From assembly GCA_965221575.1 (NCBI GenBank), contig CBDCSM010000013.1:1-64000 (forward strand): DNA of 64,000 nt. The letters are read 5' to 3'. The position numbers and the translations under genes were made by a program. How positions within the stretch are numbered: position 1 is the first letter of the stretch; every line of letters starts with the position of its first letter. This DNA is from JAPPHA01 sp965221575. Its GTDB lineage: Bacteria; Pseudomonadota; Alphaproteobacteria; Rhodobacterales; Rhodobacteraceae. The notes below the pieces were generated by a model, which worked only from the letters and a program-made list of their open reading frames with translations, did not search any database and was not told the DNA's origin. Below are positions 36,519-45,896 of the stretch, one piece after another.

Positions 36519-37267
36519 CGTCGCATCCCGTTCAATTCGCCGATCCGGGTTGGTCAGCCCTGGATCTTGCGGCGGTAATTCAATCCGCTTCCGGCATTCC
36601 GCATCACCGCTTCTGGACTGGCAATGAAGCACCCGCCGAGGAGGACCTGTCAGACAAGTTGTTCACACAGCGCAAGTCGATACGCAATCTGGACCTACGC
36701 CATTTGAGTTGGATCCGCCATGAGTTTGGCGACCAATTCCTGCATTGTCCTTCCGCGACTCAAACGAAATCGCCTTTTTGGAAGTCGATCACCGGACCCC
36801 GAAATGCGACGTCAGCGAGATTGGCCCACGCATTGAGGCTTGACTCGGTAAGCCAGCGCTTCGGTCGGGTAACCACAACATCTGACCGGATGACCTTTTT
36901 CTCCGGGAACAGTTTTTCAGAAGTAGGTTAGGCAAAACCTTGGAGTGCCACCAGCGAACTGGCCGTTTGGTGCGCGATGTCCGTGCCACACCTGGGTTGT
37001 GGGCGAAAGGAATTCGATCGAGGCTTACCGGAATTACAGGTTCCGGGATCGTTTGAAGGCCGGGCGGAATTTTCTCCGCAATACTTTTCGTCTGCGAGTC
37101 TCTGGATCTGTGGCTTGCATTCCGTTGCCAAGACACCGGGGCACTCCTGTGCCGAATATGCATGCTGCTGCGAAAGGGAATTGGCGAAAAGGCCAACTCG
37201 TTGTACGGATTGACCGCACGGGAATACAGAATCCTTATCCACCGAATCCGATCGTGGAGCTCAAGAC
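36519..37267. other. Divergent gap of about 750 bp with no recognised gene
   Basis: It lies between the MFS gene (minus) and the M24-type hydrolase gene (plus) and should contain both promoters. Frames within it on either strand are short, interrupted by stops, and match nothing I know. T- and A-rich patches at 36770-36790 and 36895-36920 differ from the GC-rich flanks. It may be an eroded gene, but no homology supports that. Confidence 0.45.
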
Positions 37268-38413
37268 ATGCTGCATTTCTCACCCGAGGAGTTCGCCGTC
37301 CGTCACGGCAGAATGGAGTCCGAACTGGAAACCAGGCAACTCGACGGAATGCTGATCTTCGCGCCGGAAAGCCAATACTGGCTAACCGGATACGACACCT
37401 TCGGGTTCTGTTTCTTTCAGTGCCTCGTGATCGGGGGGAAGGAGCCGGTACTCCTGACCCGGTCTGCCGACCTCCGGCAAGCCGAACTGACATCGATCAT
37501 CAGGGACATCAGGATCTGGAAAGACGGCAAGGATGCGAGACCGGAGTGCGATCTCGCAGACCTGATCGAGGAACTCGGTCTTGCGAACAAGCGCCTCGGG
37601 ATCGAATTCGATACCCACGGACTGACCTATCGAAACGGCTTGAAGGTTTCGGAAGCCCTTGACGGGCTCGTAGACCTCGAAGACGCCTCGGACCTGTTCC
37701 CCGCCCTTCGTCTCGTCAAGTCGGACGCGGAAATCGCTTATGTCCGAAGGGCGGCGGAACTTGCGGATGACGCGCTAGAAGCGGGCCTCGAGCACGTCGT
37801 TCCCGGCGGGTCGGAGAGTCGCATCCTCGCGGCGATGCAGGGTGCGGTATTTGCAGGCGGTGGCGACTATCCCGGAAATGAATTCATCATCGGGTCCGGT
37901 CAGCACGCCCTGTTGTGCCGTTACAGTTCGGGCCGCCGGAACCTGTCTCCGGTCGATCAGCTGACGCTGGAGTGGGCAGGTGTCTACCGCCATTACCACG
38001 CCGCGATGATGAAAACCGTCATTGTCGGCGAACCGACACCATATCAGCGCTCGCTTCACGCATCGGTTCGGGAGGCACTCGCCAAATCGGAAAGCCGGCT
38101 GGTTCCGGGTGCCAGGATGGGTGACGTCTATGATGCCCACAGGCAAACCCTGGACGCGCACGGGCTCTCGGAGAGCCGCCTGAACGCATGCGGCTATTCG
38201 CTTGGGGCGAGATTCAGCCCGAGCTGGATGGATCCACAGATGTTCTACGAGGGAGCAAAAACGGTTGTCCAACCCGGAATGGTCTTCTTTCTGCACATGA
38301 TCGTCATGGACAGCGCGAATCAGACGGCCATGTGCCTCGGCCGAACATCTCTCGTAACCCCGAACGGGCCCGAACCGCTCTCGTCGTATCCTATTGATCT
38401 GATCGTAAGGTGA
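37268..38413 (+). CDS. M24-fold hydrolase, creatinase/ectoine-hydrolase-like
   Basis: The 381-residue protein has an N-terminal creatinase domain (residues 1-140) and a C-terminal pita-bread domain (150-381). The five metal ligands of true Xaa-Pro aminopeptidases are not kept: the first Asp is Glu in LTLEWAGVYRHYHA, the His region is CGYSLGARFSPSW, and the Glu positions read FFLHMIVMD and CLGRTSLVTPNG. The pattern matches metal-independent members such as creatinase and the ectoine hydrolases DoeA/EutD. It is therefore likely a C-N hydrolase for a small compound. No ectoine genes lie nearby. Confidence 0.8.
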   Translation: MLHFSPEEFAVRHGRMESELETRQLDGMLIFAPESQYWLTGYDTFGFCFFQCLVIGGKEPVLLTRSADLRQAELTSIIRDIRIWKDGKDARPECDLADLIEELGLANKRLGIEFDTHGLTYRNGLKVSEALDGLVDLEDASDLFPALRLVKSDAEIAYVRRAAELADDALEAGLEHVVPGGSESRILAAMQGAVFAGGGDYPGNEFIIGSGQHALLCRYSSGRRNLSPVDQLTLEWAGVYRHYHAAMMKTVIVGEPTPYQRSLHASVREALAKSESRLVPGARMGDVYDAHRQTLDAHGLSESRLNACGYSLGARFSPSWMDPQMFYEGAKTVVQPGMVFFLHMIVMDSANQTAMCLGRTSLVTPNGPEPLSSYPIDLIVR

Positions 38414-38572
38414 AGCGTTCGTATTCGGCTCCGGCCGTCGGGCCACGCTGGAAACCCGTGGGCCGGTGGCGCGCTGCAAGGCACCTCGGGAGCTGCTTCC
38501 GGGGTTTCACGTCGATGCCGGACACTGTAGGTGCGGAGATCTTCGCCAAGACCAGAATTCGATCCCTCCGAA

Positions 38573-39529
38573 ATGGATGATGCCGTGAGCCAGACAATCC
38601 AGACAAGACTGCTGATCATCGGATCCGGACCTGCCGGATATTCGGCTGCGATTTACGGTGCCAGGGCAATGCTGGATCCCGTCCTGGTACAGGGTCTGGA
38701 ACCGGGCGGCCAACTGACGACGACGACCGAAGTTGAAAACTGGCCGGGTGATACCGAGGTCCAGGGTCCCGACCTGATGACGCGCATGGAGGCTCACGCG
38801 ACGGCCGTTGGAACACGGCTTGTCGGCGATATCATTTCCGAGCTGGATCTTGGCGCGCAACCGTTCGTTGCAAAGGGCGACAGTGGGACAGCTTACGTTT
38901 CCGACGCGGTGATTCTTGCAACCGGTGCCCGTGCCAAGTGGCTCGGAATCGAGTCCGAATCCAGGTTTCGCGGGTTCGGAGTATCCGCGTGTGCGACCTG
39001 CGACGGCTTTTTCTTTCGCGGCCAGGAAATCGTGGTCGTCGGCGGCGGGAATACTGCCGTCGAGGAAGCACTGTTTCTCACCAGGTTCGCCTCGAGGGTA
39101 ACGCTTATCCACCGGCGCGACGAACTCCGCGCCGACAAGGTCCTGCAGAAACGCCTGTTCAACAATGACAAGATCGTGCCCCTTTGGTTTCATGTGCTCG
39201 AAACGGTCAACGGAACCGAAAGCCCGACAAAGGCCGTCACTGGCGTCATCGTCAAGCATGTCAAGACCGGCGCGATTCGCGAGATACCCTGTGCAGGCGT
39301 GTTCATTGCGATCGGCCATGAACCGGCCAACGAACTGGTTCGAGGTCAGCTCGAGACACATATGGGCGGGTATGTCGTGACCCGGCCCGGGAGTACGGCG
39401 ACCGGAATTCCCGGGATCTTTGCCGCGGGTGACATCACCGATCACGTCTATCGGCAGGCGGTGACGGCTGCGGGTATGGGTTGCATGGCCGCCTTGGAGG
39501 CGGAGCGATTCCTCGCCGGGGCCGAATGA
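38573..39529 (+). CDS. trxB: Thioredoxin reductase
   Basis: The 318-residue flavoprotein reduces thioredoxin with NADPH. It has the FAD motif IIGSGPAGYSAAIYGARA near residue 15, the redox pair CATCDG near residues 138-143, the NADPH motif VVVGGGNTAVEEALFLT near residues 156-172, and the closing GIFAAGDITDHVYRQAVTAAGMG. The ATG at 38573 is chosen over an upstream one at 38531, which adds a proline-rich stretch; a GTG at 38585 is also possible. Confidence 0.94.
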   Translation: MDDAVSQTIQTRLLIIGSGPAGYSAAIYGARAMLDPVLVQGLEPGGQLTTTTEVENWPGDTEVQGPDLMTRMEAHATAVGTRLVGDIISELDLGAQPFVAKGDSGTAYVSDAVILATGARAKWLGIESESRFRGFGVSACATCDGFFFRGQEIVVVGGGNTAVEEALFLTRFASRVTLIHRRDELRADKVLQKRLFNNDKIVPLWFHVLETVNGTESPTKAVTGVIVKHVKTGAIREIPCAGVFIAIGHEPANELVRGQLETHMGGYVVTRPGSTATGIPGIFAAGDITDHVYRQAVTAAGMGCMAALEAERFLAGAE

Positions 39530-39842
39530 CGCCGGCGAGTGCACACGCGTGGCGATGACTATTGTCCTTGGACCTTCTGAAGGTATCCTCGCCTCGTGAG
39601 CCTTCCCCCCGGGCACTCCGCATGCAAACGTGAAGGCTCGCTTGATCCGGCCCGGATTCGCGGGCGCTACCCGGGGTCGGTTCAGATGTAACCGCCAGGA
39701 CGCCTCATGCGACCCCGGATTCCGATAGACATCGATCCGCCAAATGCGGATAGTGCGCCATCAAGGAACTCAACGGGACACCGGTGCTCAACCCGAGTCC
39801 ACCTGATTGATCGTCCGGTTGAGAACGAAAGAAAGGGGAGTT
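39530..39842. other. Gap of about 310 bp before the iron importer
   Basis: No gene is supported. The right end carries AAAGGGGAG about 5 bp before the ATG of the substrate-binding protein. I could not recognise a convincing Fur box or a clear sigma70 promoter. A short CCTTCTGAAGG palindrome lies near 39572-39582. Confidence 0.4.
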
Positions 39843-40868
39843 ATGAAAAAATTCGTATTTTCACTTTTGGGAGTGATTGCAGGACTCGCACTCGCAGCTG
39901 GTATGGCCCAGGCCGACAAACTCACGTACTACTGCAGTGCCCAGGAAGACTGGTGCCAGCTCATGGCACGCAGCTTCGAGGAAGCCACCGGCATCGACGT
40001 CGACATGACGCGAAAGTCGTCGGGTGAAACCTATGCCCAGGTCAGGGCCGAGGCCTCCAACCCGAAGGGTGATGTCTGGTGGGGCGGAACGGGTGACCCG
40101 CACCTGCAGGCGGCCGAGGAAGGCTTGACCGAAGAGTATATCTCGCCCATGCGCGACCAGCTTCACGGCTGGGCCATCGCCCAGGCCGAAAGCGCCGGAA
40201 ACAGGACCATAGGCATTTATTCCGGAGCACTCGGGTACGGGTACAACACCGAACTCGTCGCGGCCAACAACCTGCCTGAACCGTCATGCTGGAAAGACCT
40301 GTTGAAACCCGAATACAAGGGCCACGTGCAGATGGCGAACCCGAATTCCTCGGGAACCGCCTACACGACCCTTGCCTCGATGGTGCAACTGTTCGGCGAG
40401 GAGGAAGGTTTCGAATTCATGAAAAGCCTTCACGCCAACATCAACCAGTACACCAAGTCGGGTTCAGCGCCGATCAAGGCGGCAGGTCGTGGCGAAAACA
40501 CGATCGGAATCGTGTTCATGCACGATGCGGTCAAGCAGGCCGTCAACGGGTTTCCGATCAAGGTTGTCGCTCCATGTGAAGGAACCGGATACGAAATCGG
40601 TTCGATGTCCATCATCAAGGGCGCCCGCAATCCTGAATCCGCCAGGAAATTCTATGACTGGGCGTTGTCGGCCGAAGCGCAAAACCTTGCTTTGCAGGTC
40701 AATGCCTTCCAGGTCATGTCGAACATTAGCGCCGAGGCGTCACCAAGTGCGCCCGACATGTCGACCATTAAGCTCATTGATTACGACTTCAGGAAATACG
40801 GTTCATCGGCTGAACGCAAAAGGCTCCTGAAGAAATGGGACGAAGAAGTCTCCACACTTCCACAATAA
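39843..40868 (+). CDS. Ferric-iron ABC transporter substrate-binding protein
   Basis: The 341-residue periplasmic protein has a signal peptide (MKKFVFSLLGVIAGLALAAG, cleavage near AQA-DK) and the FbpA/FutA-type fold: TYYCSAQEDWCQLMARSFEE near residue 27, then DVWWGGTGDPHLQA and a GYGYNTE motif near residue 125. Proteins of this kind bind Fe(3+), although some relatives bind thiamine or phosphonates. AAAGGGGAG precedes the ATG. The fused permease follows 3 bp later. Confidence 0.88.
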   Translation: MKKFVFSLLGVIAGLALAAGMAQADKLTYYCSAQEDWCQLMARSFEEATGIDVDMTRKSSGETYAQVRAEASNPKGDVWWGGTGDPHLQAAEEGLTEEYISPMRDQLHGWAIAQAESAGNRTIGIYSGALGYGYNTELVAANNLPEPSCWKDLLKPEYKGHVQMANPNSSGTAYTTLASMVQLFGEEEGFEFMKSLHANINQYTKSGSAPIKAAGRGENTIGIVFMHDAVKQAVNGFPIKVVAPCEGTGYEIGSMSIIKGARNPESARKFYDWALSAEAQNLALQVNAFQVMSNISAEASPSAPDMSTIKLIDYDFRKYGSSAERKRLLKKWDEEVSTLPQ

Positions 40869-40871
40869 AGC

Positions 40872-43079
40872 GTGCAAGAGACTGACCGTCGATCACAGGC
40901 CCGCCCGACTCTGACCTTCTGGATCATCGTCGGGTGGGCCGGGTTTTGCCTCCTGCCCTGGTATGCCGTCGACGACGGGTTCTTCTCGTTCGTCTGGTTG
41001 TTTGACGGGTACCCGATCGATCCGGATTACGCCCCCGCGGCATTCCTGATCTCACAAGGGCAAAAGCTCTGGCTGTCGCCGCTTCTGTTGCCCCTCGCAC
41101 TGACGCTGATTGCCCTCGGAAGACGGCAATCAGACGCGGCTACCGCCGTTCTTCTCATTCTCACCGGTGCTTTTGGATTCGCCTGGCTGATGGCGCAGGG
41201 GTTCGGCATTGGAATCAGGGGATTCAGTTTCGATTGGCTGACCGCTCTGTTCGGTGATCTGGGAGACCGCCAGTTCGGCATGGGCTATGGAGCCCTGCTT
41301 CTCGCGACCGCGTTTCTGTTCCTCTTTACACAGGGCATTGCGATGCGGGGCGCGATCGGTGGAGATGTCTTCGTCGTCGGAGCCATCGGGTTCGTCGTCG
41401 CCATCGTTACCATATTCGTGTTTTTTCCGATTGCCCGCATGCTGGTTTTCGCCTTCATCACCGAAGAAGGCGCCTATTCGCCAATCGTGTTCGCCTCGAA
41501 GTTCCTAGATGACCGGATCTGGGGACTTGGTTGCCTGTTCGGCACCCGCTGCGGGGCCGCCTGGAATTCGATCTTTCTTGCCGTCCTTGTCGGGACACTG
41601 ACCACGGCGCTCGGCCTTGCATTTGCCTTGGTCGTCACGCGATCCGGCTTTCGCGCACGACGGCTGCTGCGCGCGCTTACGGTTCTCCCGATCATTACCC
41701 CGCCCTTCGTCATCGGCCTGGCACTGATCCTGCTATTCGGTCTTTCGGGAACGGTAACCGTGTTTTTTGCGGACGTTTTCGGCGTGCAGCCGACACGCTG
41801 GCTGTACGGACTTCCGGGTATCCTGATCGCCCAGACGCTCGCATATACGCCGATCGCGTTCCTCGTACTGATCGGAGTCGTCGAGGGCGTATCCCCGTCC
41901 ATGGAAGAAGCCGCCCAGACCTTGCGCGCCGACCGCTGGCAGACCTTTCGGACCGTTTCACTACCCTTGATGCGCCCCGGGTTGGCCAACGCCTTTCTGC
42001 TCGGGTTTATCGAAAGCATGGCTGACTTCGGTAACCCCCTCGTTCTGGGCGGGAATTTCGATGTCCTGTCGACCGAAATCTTTTTTGCCATTGTCGGCGC
42101 CCAGTACGACCAGGGTCGCGCGGCCGTTCTCGCGCTGGTACTGCTGTTTTTCACCTTGACCGCATTCTACGTGCAACGCGCGTGGCTCGGGCGAAAGCAG
42201 TACACGACTGTTACCGGCAAGGGGGATGCAGGTGTTCATCCACTGATGCCGAAACGCCTCGCGCTTCCAACCCTGTTCGTCGCCGTTGCCTGGGCGACCT
42301 TTACCATCATTGTCTATGGCATGATCGTGTACGGCAGCTTCGTCGAACTCTGGGGGGTACGGAACACCTTCACGTTCAAGCATTACGTAACCGCATTCTC
42401 CGTTGGCGTGAACGAACACGGGATACACTGGTCTGGCGCGGCCTGGGACAGTTTCTGGACGACAATCTACATCGCGGCCATTGCGGCACCCTTGACCGCG
42501 GTCGTCGGTCTGACGACCGCCTACCTGCTAACCCGTCAGGACTTCGCCGGGAAAAACACGTTCGAATTCGGGACCATGTTGAGTTTTGCCATACCCGGAA
42601 CGGTCATCGGTGTGAGCTACATTCTGGCGTTCAATGTCCCGCCGATCGAGATTACCGGGACGGGCATCATTCTGGTGATCAGCTTCATCTTCCGTAACAT
42701 GCCTGTCGGAATCAGGGCCGGAATTGCCAGCATGACCCAGATTGACCGCTCGCTCGACGAATCTTCGCTGACGCTGGGGGCAAACAGCTGGCAAACATTC
42801 CGCAGGGTGATTCTGCCGCTATTGCGGCCAGCCATCCTTGCGGCGCTGGTCTTCAGTTTCGTGCGCGCCATGACCGCGATTTCCGCGGTGATCTTCCTCG
42901 TTTCCGCCAAGTATGACATGGCGACGAGCTATATCATCGGCAGGGTTGAAAACAACGACTATGGCCTTGCAATCGCTTACGCAACAACCCTCATCTTCGT
43001 CATGCTGACCGCCGTCGGAATGTTCCAACTCCTCGTCGGCACAACCCAGATCGGTCGGCGAACGCAATTCGCGCGTTAA
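40872..43079 (+). CDS. Ferric-iron ABC transporter permease, fused double-domain
   Basis: The 735-residue inner-membrane protein carries two permease halves with coupling loops VSPSMEEAAQTLRADRWQTF near residues 339-358 and IDRSLDESSLTLGANSWQTF near residues 625-644, each followed by a run of helices. An extra N-terminal region of about 200 residues with five or six helices precedes the first half. It starts with GTG 40872, 3 bp after the binding-protein stop. It is the FbpB-type channel of the importer. Confidence 0.9.
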   Translation: MQETDRRSQARPTLTFWIIVGWAGFCLLPWYAVDDGFFSFVWLFDGYPIDPDYAPAAFLISQGQKLWLSPLLLPLALTLIALGRRQSDAATAVLLILTGAFGFAWLMAQGFGIGIRGFSFDWLTALFGDLGDRQFGMGYGALLLATAFLFLFTQGIAMRGAIGGDVFVVGAIGFVVAIVTIFVFFPIARMLVFAFITEEGAYSPIVFASKFLDDRIWGLGCLFGTRCGAAWNSIFLAVLVGTLTTALGLAFALVVTRSGFRARRLLRALTVLPIITPPFVIGLALILLFGLSGTVTVFFADVFGVQPTRWLYGLPGILIAQTLAYTPIAFLVLIGVVEGVSPSMEEAAQTLRADRWQTFRTVSLPLMRPGLANAFLLGFIESMADFGNPLVLGGNFDVLSTEIFFAIVGAQYDQGRAAVLALVLLFFTLTAFYVQRAWLGRKQYTTVTGKGDAGVHPLMPKRLALPTLFVAVAWATFTIIVYGMIVYGSFVELWGVRNTFTFKHYVTAFSVGVNEHGIHWSGAAWDSFWTTIYIAAIAAPLTAVVGLTTAYLLTRQDFAGKNTFEFGTMLSFAIPGTVIGVSYILAFNVPPIEITGTGIILVISFIFRNMPVGIRAGIASMTQIDRSLDESSLTLGANSWQTFRRVILPLLRPAILAALVFSFVRAMTAISAVIFLVSAKYDMATSYIIGRVENNDYGLAIAYATTLIFVMLTAVGMFQLLVGTTQIGRRTQFAR

Positions 43080-43089
43080 AGGAGGCCAA

Positions 43090-44163
43090 GTGGCAAAAAC
43101 CAGAATAACGGGAAAGGCCGCGCCGGTCCGGTTCAGCAACGTCTCGAAGGTGTACGGTGGCGACGTCATCGCGGTCGACAATATCGACCTTGAGATCGAG
43201 GCCGGGAAACTGGTTACGCTTCTGGGACCGTCGGGGTGTGGCAAGACAACCACACTTCGACTGATCGCTGGGCTGGAATTCGCCAGTTCGGGTCAAATCG
43301 AGATTGGCGACCGGGATGTCACGCGTTTGCCTCCAACCGAGCGTGACGTCAGCATGGTCTTTCAATCCTATGCACTCTTCCCGCACATGACCGTGCTGCA
43401 AAACGTCAGCTACGGTTTGAAATTTTCCGGATTTCCGAAGGCTGAAGCGCACGACCGGGCCGTTGCCGGCCTTGAACTGGTCGGGCTCAAGGGATTTGAC
43501 GACCGCCTGCCGAGCGAGTTGTCCGGAGGACAGCAACAGAGGGTCGCTGTTGCGCGGGCGCTGGTTCTCGAACCACAGGTTCTGTTGTTCGATGAACCGC
43601 TGTCCAACCTGGATGCGAAACTCCGCCGCCAGGTAAGAGAGGACATCCGCGCGATTCAGCAGGACCTGCAATTGACAGTTGTTTATGTCACCCACGACCA
43701 GGAAGAAGCGCTCGCGGTCTCGGATGAAATCGTCGTGATGCGAGACGCGGCCATTGCGCAAACGGGATCACCAAGACAACTCTTCAACGAACCGGTCAGT
43801 CAATTCGTCGCGGACTTCATCGGTGAAGCTAACATCGTTCCGTGCGAAATCCTTTCTGTCCGCGGCGAATCCGCCGATGTCTCTGTCGCTGGATATCAGT
43901 TTTCACTGGCATCGCGCGGACTGGCGCCCGGCCCCGCCGTCATGGCCGTGCGTCCGTCCCATCTCCAGATCGGCGCACCTAACGGATTCGAGGCGCGAGT
44001 CACCAAGTCGACCTATGTCGGCGTCCGAATGGAGTACACGATTCAGGCCGAATTCGGCGAGCTCTTCGCGGTTCAGGACGACGTTCAGTCGCCGCTCGAC
44101 GTTGGCGACGTTGTCCATTTGGGTTTCGCGCCATCGGGGCCGGTCCTGATTCCGGAGGATTGA
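43090..44163 (+). CDS. Ferric-iron ABC transporter ATP-binding protein
   Basis: The 357-residue ATPase (FbpC type) has Walker A GPSGCGKTT near residue 46, signature LSGGQQQRV near residue 143, Walker B VLLFDEPLSNLD near residue 163, and the VTHDQEEALAVSD H-loop. A C-terminal TOBE-type domain follows residue 240. The GTG start at 43090 follows an AAAGGAGGCC ribosome site in the 10-bp gap behind the permease. Confidence 0.93.
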   Translation: MAKTRITGKAAPVRFSNVSKVYGGDVIAVDNIDLEIEAGKLVTLLGPSGCGKTTTLRLIAGLEFASSGQIEIGDRDVTRLPPTERDVSMVFQSYALFPHMTVLQNVSYGLKFSGFPKAEAHDRAVAGLELVGLKGFDDRLPSELSGGQQQRVAVARALVLEPQVLLFDEPLSNLDAKLRRQVREDIRAIQQDLQLTVVYVTHDQEEALAVSDEIVVMRDAAIAQTGSPRQLFNEPVSQFVADFIGEANIVPCEILSVRGESADVSVAGYQFSLASRGLAPGPAVMAVRPSHLQIGAPNGFEARVTKSTYVGVRMEYTIQAEFGELFAVQDDVQSPLDVGDVVHLGFAPSGPVLIPED

Positions 44164-44251
44164 ACAGGACCAGGACGGGACCTCGCGCCGGAATTTCCGG
44201 TTGCGAACGCGGCGACCATGGCCAGTCACCGCAAGGGAGGGACTCCAACCA

Positions 44252-44971
44252 GTGTCACGGGCAGCCTTGCCGAGCGCAATGATCTTTGATGTATTCGGTA
44301 CGCTCGTCGATTATCGGACTTCGGTAGCCCGGGAAGTCGGGCATGCATTCGAACGCTGTGGGCAGGACGTTGATTCACTGGCCTTTGTCGACGCATGGCG
44401 CGCCGCGTACGAACCGTCGATGGAGCCAGTTCGGAGCGGCCGTCGCCCGTATGTTCCTCTGGATGAACTCCACTACGAGAATCTGTGTTCGGTCTTGCGG
44501 CGGTTTGGATTGACCGGAATTCTGAGTCGTGACCGAAAAAACGAACTGTCGCGCGCATGGGAGCGGCTGGAACCCTGGTCGGACGCAGTGGCCGGCCTGG
44601 ATCGATTGAAGGCCGGTACCCTGATCGCGCCCTGTTCCAACGGGTCGGTCGGGCTCATGGTTCGCCTTGCCCGCCACGCGGGATTTTCCTGGGATTGCAT
44701 TCTCGGGGCCGACGTCGCGAAAACGTACAAGCCGGATCCGCGCGTCTACCTCGCATCGTGTGAAGCGCTCCGTCTTCCGCCAGGACGTGTCATGATGGTG
44801 GCCGCACACAACCAGGACCTTGAAGCCGCCGCCGCGGCCGGTCTCCAGACCGGCTTTTTTTCGCGTCCGACCGAGTTCGGTCCAGGGCAGACGACGGACC
44901 TTTCCCCAGCCGGAGACTGGACGGTTACCGCCGCCAACGCGGTCGACCTTGCGGGTCGATTCGGATTGTGA
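44252..44971 (+). CDS. Haloacid dehalogenase-like hydrolase (type II)
   Basis: The 239-residue enzyme has HAD motif I FDVFGTLVDYR near residue 11, the cap motif, motif II APCSNGSVGLMV near residue 124, the conserved Lys in GADVAKTYKPDPRVY near residue 152-160, and motif IV MMVAAHNQDLEAA near residue 178. It matches L-2-haloacid dehalogenase-type proteins, many of which act as phosphatases. I chose GTG 44252 because AAGGGAGGG lies 10 bp upstream; ATG 44279 would remove nine residues. Its natural substrate is unclear. Confidence 0.85.
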   Translation: MSRAALPSAMIFDVFGTLVDYRTSVAREVGHAFERCGQDVDSLAFVDAWRAAYEPSMEPVRSGRRPYVPLDELHYENLCSVLRRFGLTGILSRDRKNELSRAWERLEPWSDAVAGLDRLKAGTLIAPCSNGSVGLMVRLARHAGFSWDCILGADVAKTYKPDPRVYLASCEALRLPPGRVMMVAAHNQDLEAAAAAGLQTGFFSRPTEFGPGQTTDLSPAGDWTVTAANAVDLAGRFGL

Positions 44972-45150
44972 GATCGAGCCCGGTCCGTCAGTCGGCTTCC
45001 GTCGCGACGGCGGGCGAATGGCGTAACCCGTCTTTCCCGCAGGGGTGGCCATGTGATCGCGGGAATGCCTTCTCCCTCATTGCCAATGAAGCCGATTTTC
45101 GGATATGGTCAATCAAGATCAACTCTGGAAAGGACCACACCAAAATCCAA

Positions 45151-45369
45151 ATGACGAATGTGCTGAATATGCCCCGCGAGGAAATCCTCAGGATCGAACT
45201 GGAAACAAAAAAACGCGAACATCGCGACCTCGACGAAGCCATCGCTGCCCTTCACGAGAACACGCGCCCCGACATGTTGACGCTTCAAAGACTGAAACGA
45301 AAAAAGCTGGCACTGAAGGACAAGATTCGCCGGTTGGAAAACGAAATTACGCCTGACATTATCGCCTGA
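45151..45369 (+). CDS. YdcH family protein (DUF465)
   Basis: The 72-residue, highly charged helical protein MTNVLNMPREEILRIELETK with EHRDLDEAIAALHE and RLKRKKLALKDKIRRLENE matches the YdcH/DUF465 family, small helical-hairpin proteins of unknown function. In alphaproteobacteria one or two such genes commonly precede purE. The ATG at 45151 is preferred; the frame runs upstream to 44968 without family similarity. Confidence 0.88.
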   Translation: MTNVLNMPREEILRIELETKKREHRDLDEAIAALHENTRPDMLTLQRLKRKKLALKDKIRRLENEITPDIIA

Positions 45370-45407
45370 TGGCAGGAACTGCCCGGTCTGCAGCAAGCGG
45401 AACAGAA

Positions 45408-45896
45408 ATGTCGAATATTCAAGTCGGTATCGTCATGGGAAGTCAATCGGACTGGCCGACCATGCGCGAAGCGGCTCACATCCTTGACAGCCTGGAAGTC
45501 GGCTACGAGACACGAATAGTCTCGGCGCACCGGACTCCCGATCGACTTTGGCAATATGGACAAACGGCCGCAGATCGAGGTCTGAAATCCATCATCGCAG
45601 GGGCCGGAGGAGCCGCACATCTTCCCGGAATGCTTGCATCCAAGACCCGTATCCCCGTCATCGGTGTTCCCATCCAGACATCAGCGCTCGGCGGAGTGGA
45701 TTCCCTTTATTCGATAGTCCAGATGCCCCGTGGATTCCCGGTCGCGACTATGGCAATCGGTGCAGCCGGCGCCACGAATGCAGCGCTCATGGCCGCGGCT
45801 GTGCTCGCCTTGAGCGACGATCGGGTCGCCGCCCGGCTCGAGGCTTGGCGGACGGCGCTCTCTGAATCGGTCGGAGAAATCCCCGTTGACGGCTGA
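45408..45896 (+). CDS. purE: N5-carboxyaminoimidazole ribonucleotide mutase
   Basis: PurE converts N5-CAIR to CAIR in purine synthesis. The 162-residue protein has VGIVMGSQSDWPTM near residue 5, SAHRTPDRL near residue 42, and the AGAGGAAHLPGMLA and GVPIQTSALGGVDSLYSIVQMP motifs. The ATG at 45408 gives MSNIQVGIVMGS; the frame start 39 bp upstream adds a non-conserved stretch. It overlaps purK by 11 bp. Confidence 0.95.
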   Translation: MSNIQVGIVMGSQSDWPTMREAAHILDSLEVGYETRIVSAHRTPDRLWQYGQTAADRGLKSIIAGAGGAAHLPGMLASKTRIPVIGVPIQTSALGGVDSLYSIVQMPRGFPVATMAIGAAGATNAALMAAAVLALSDDRVAARLEAWRTALSESVGEIPVDG

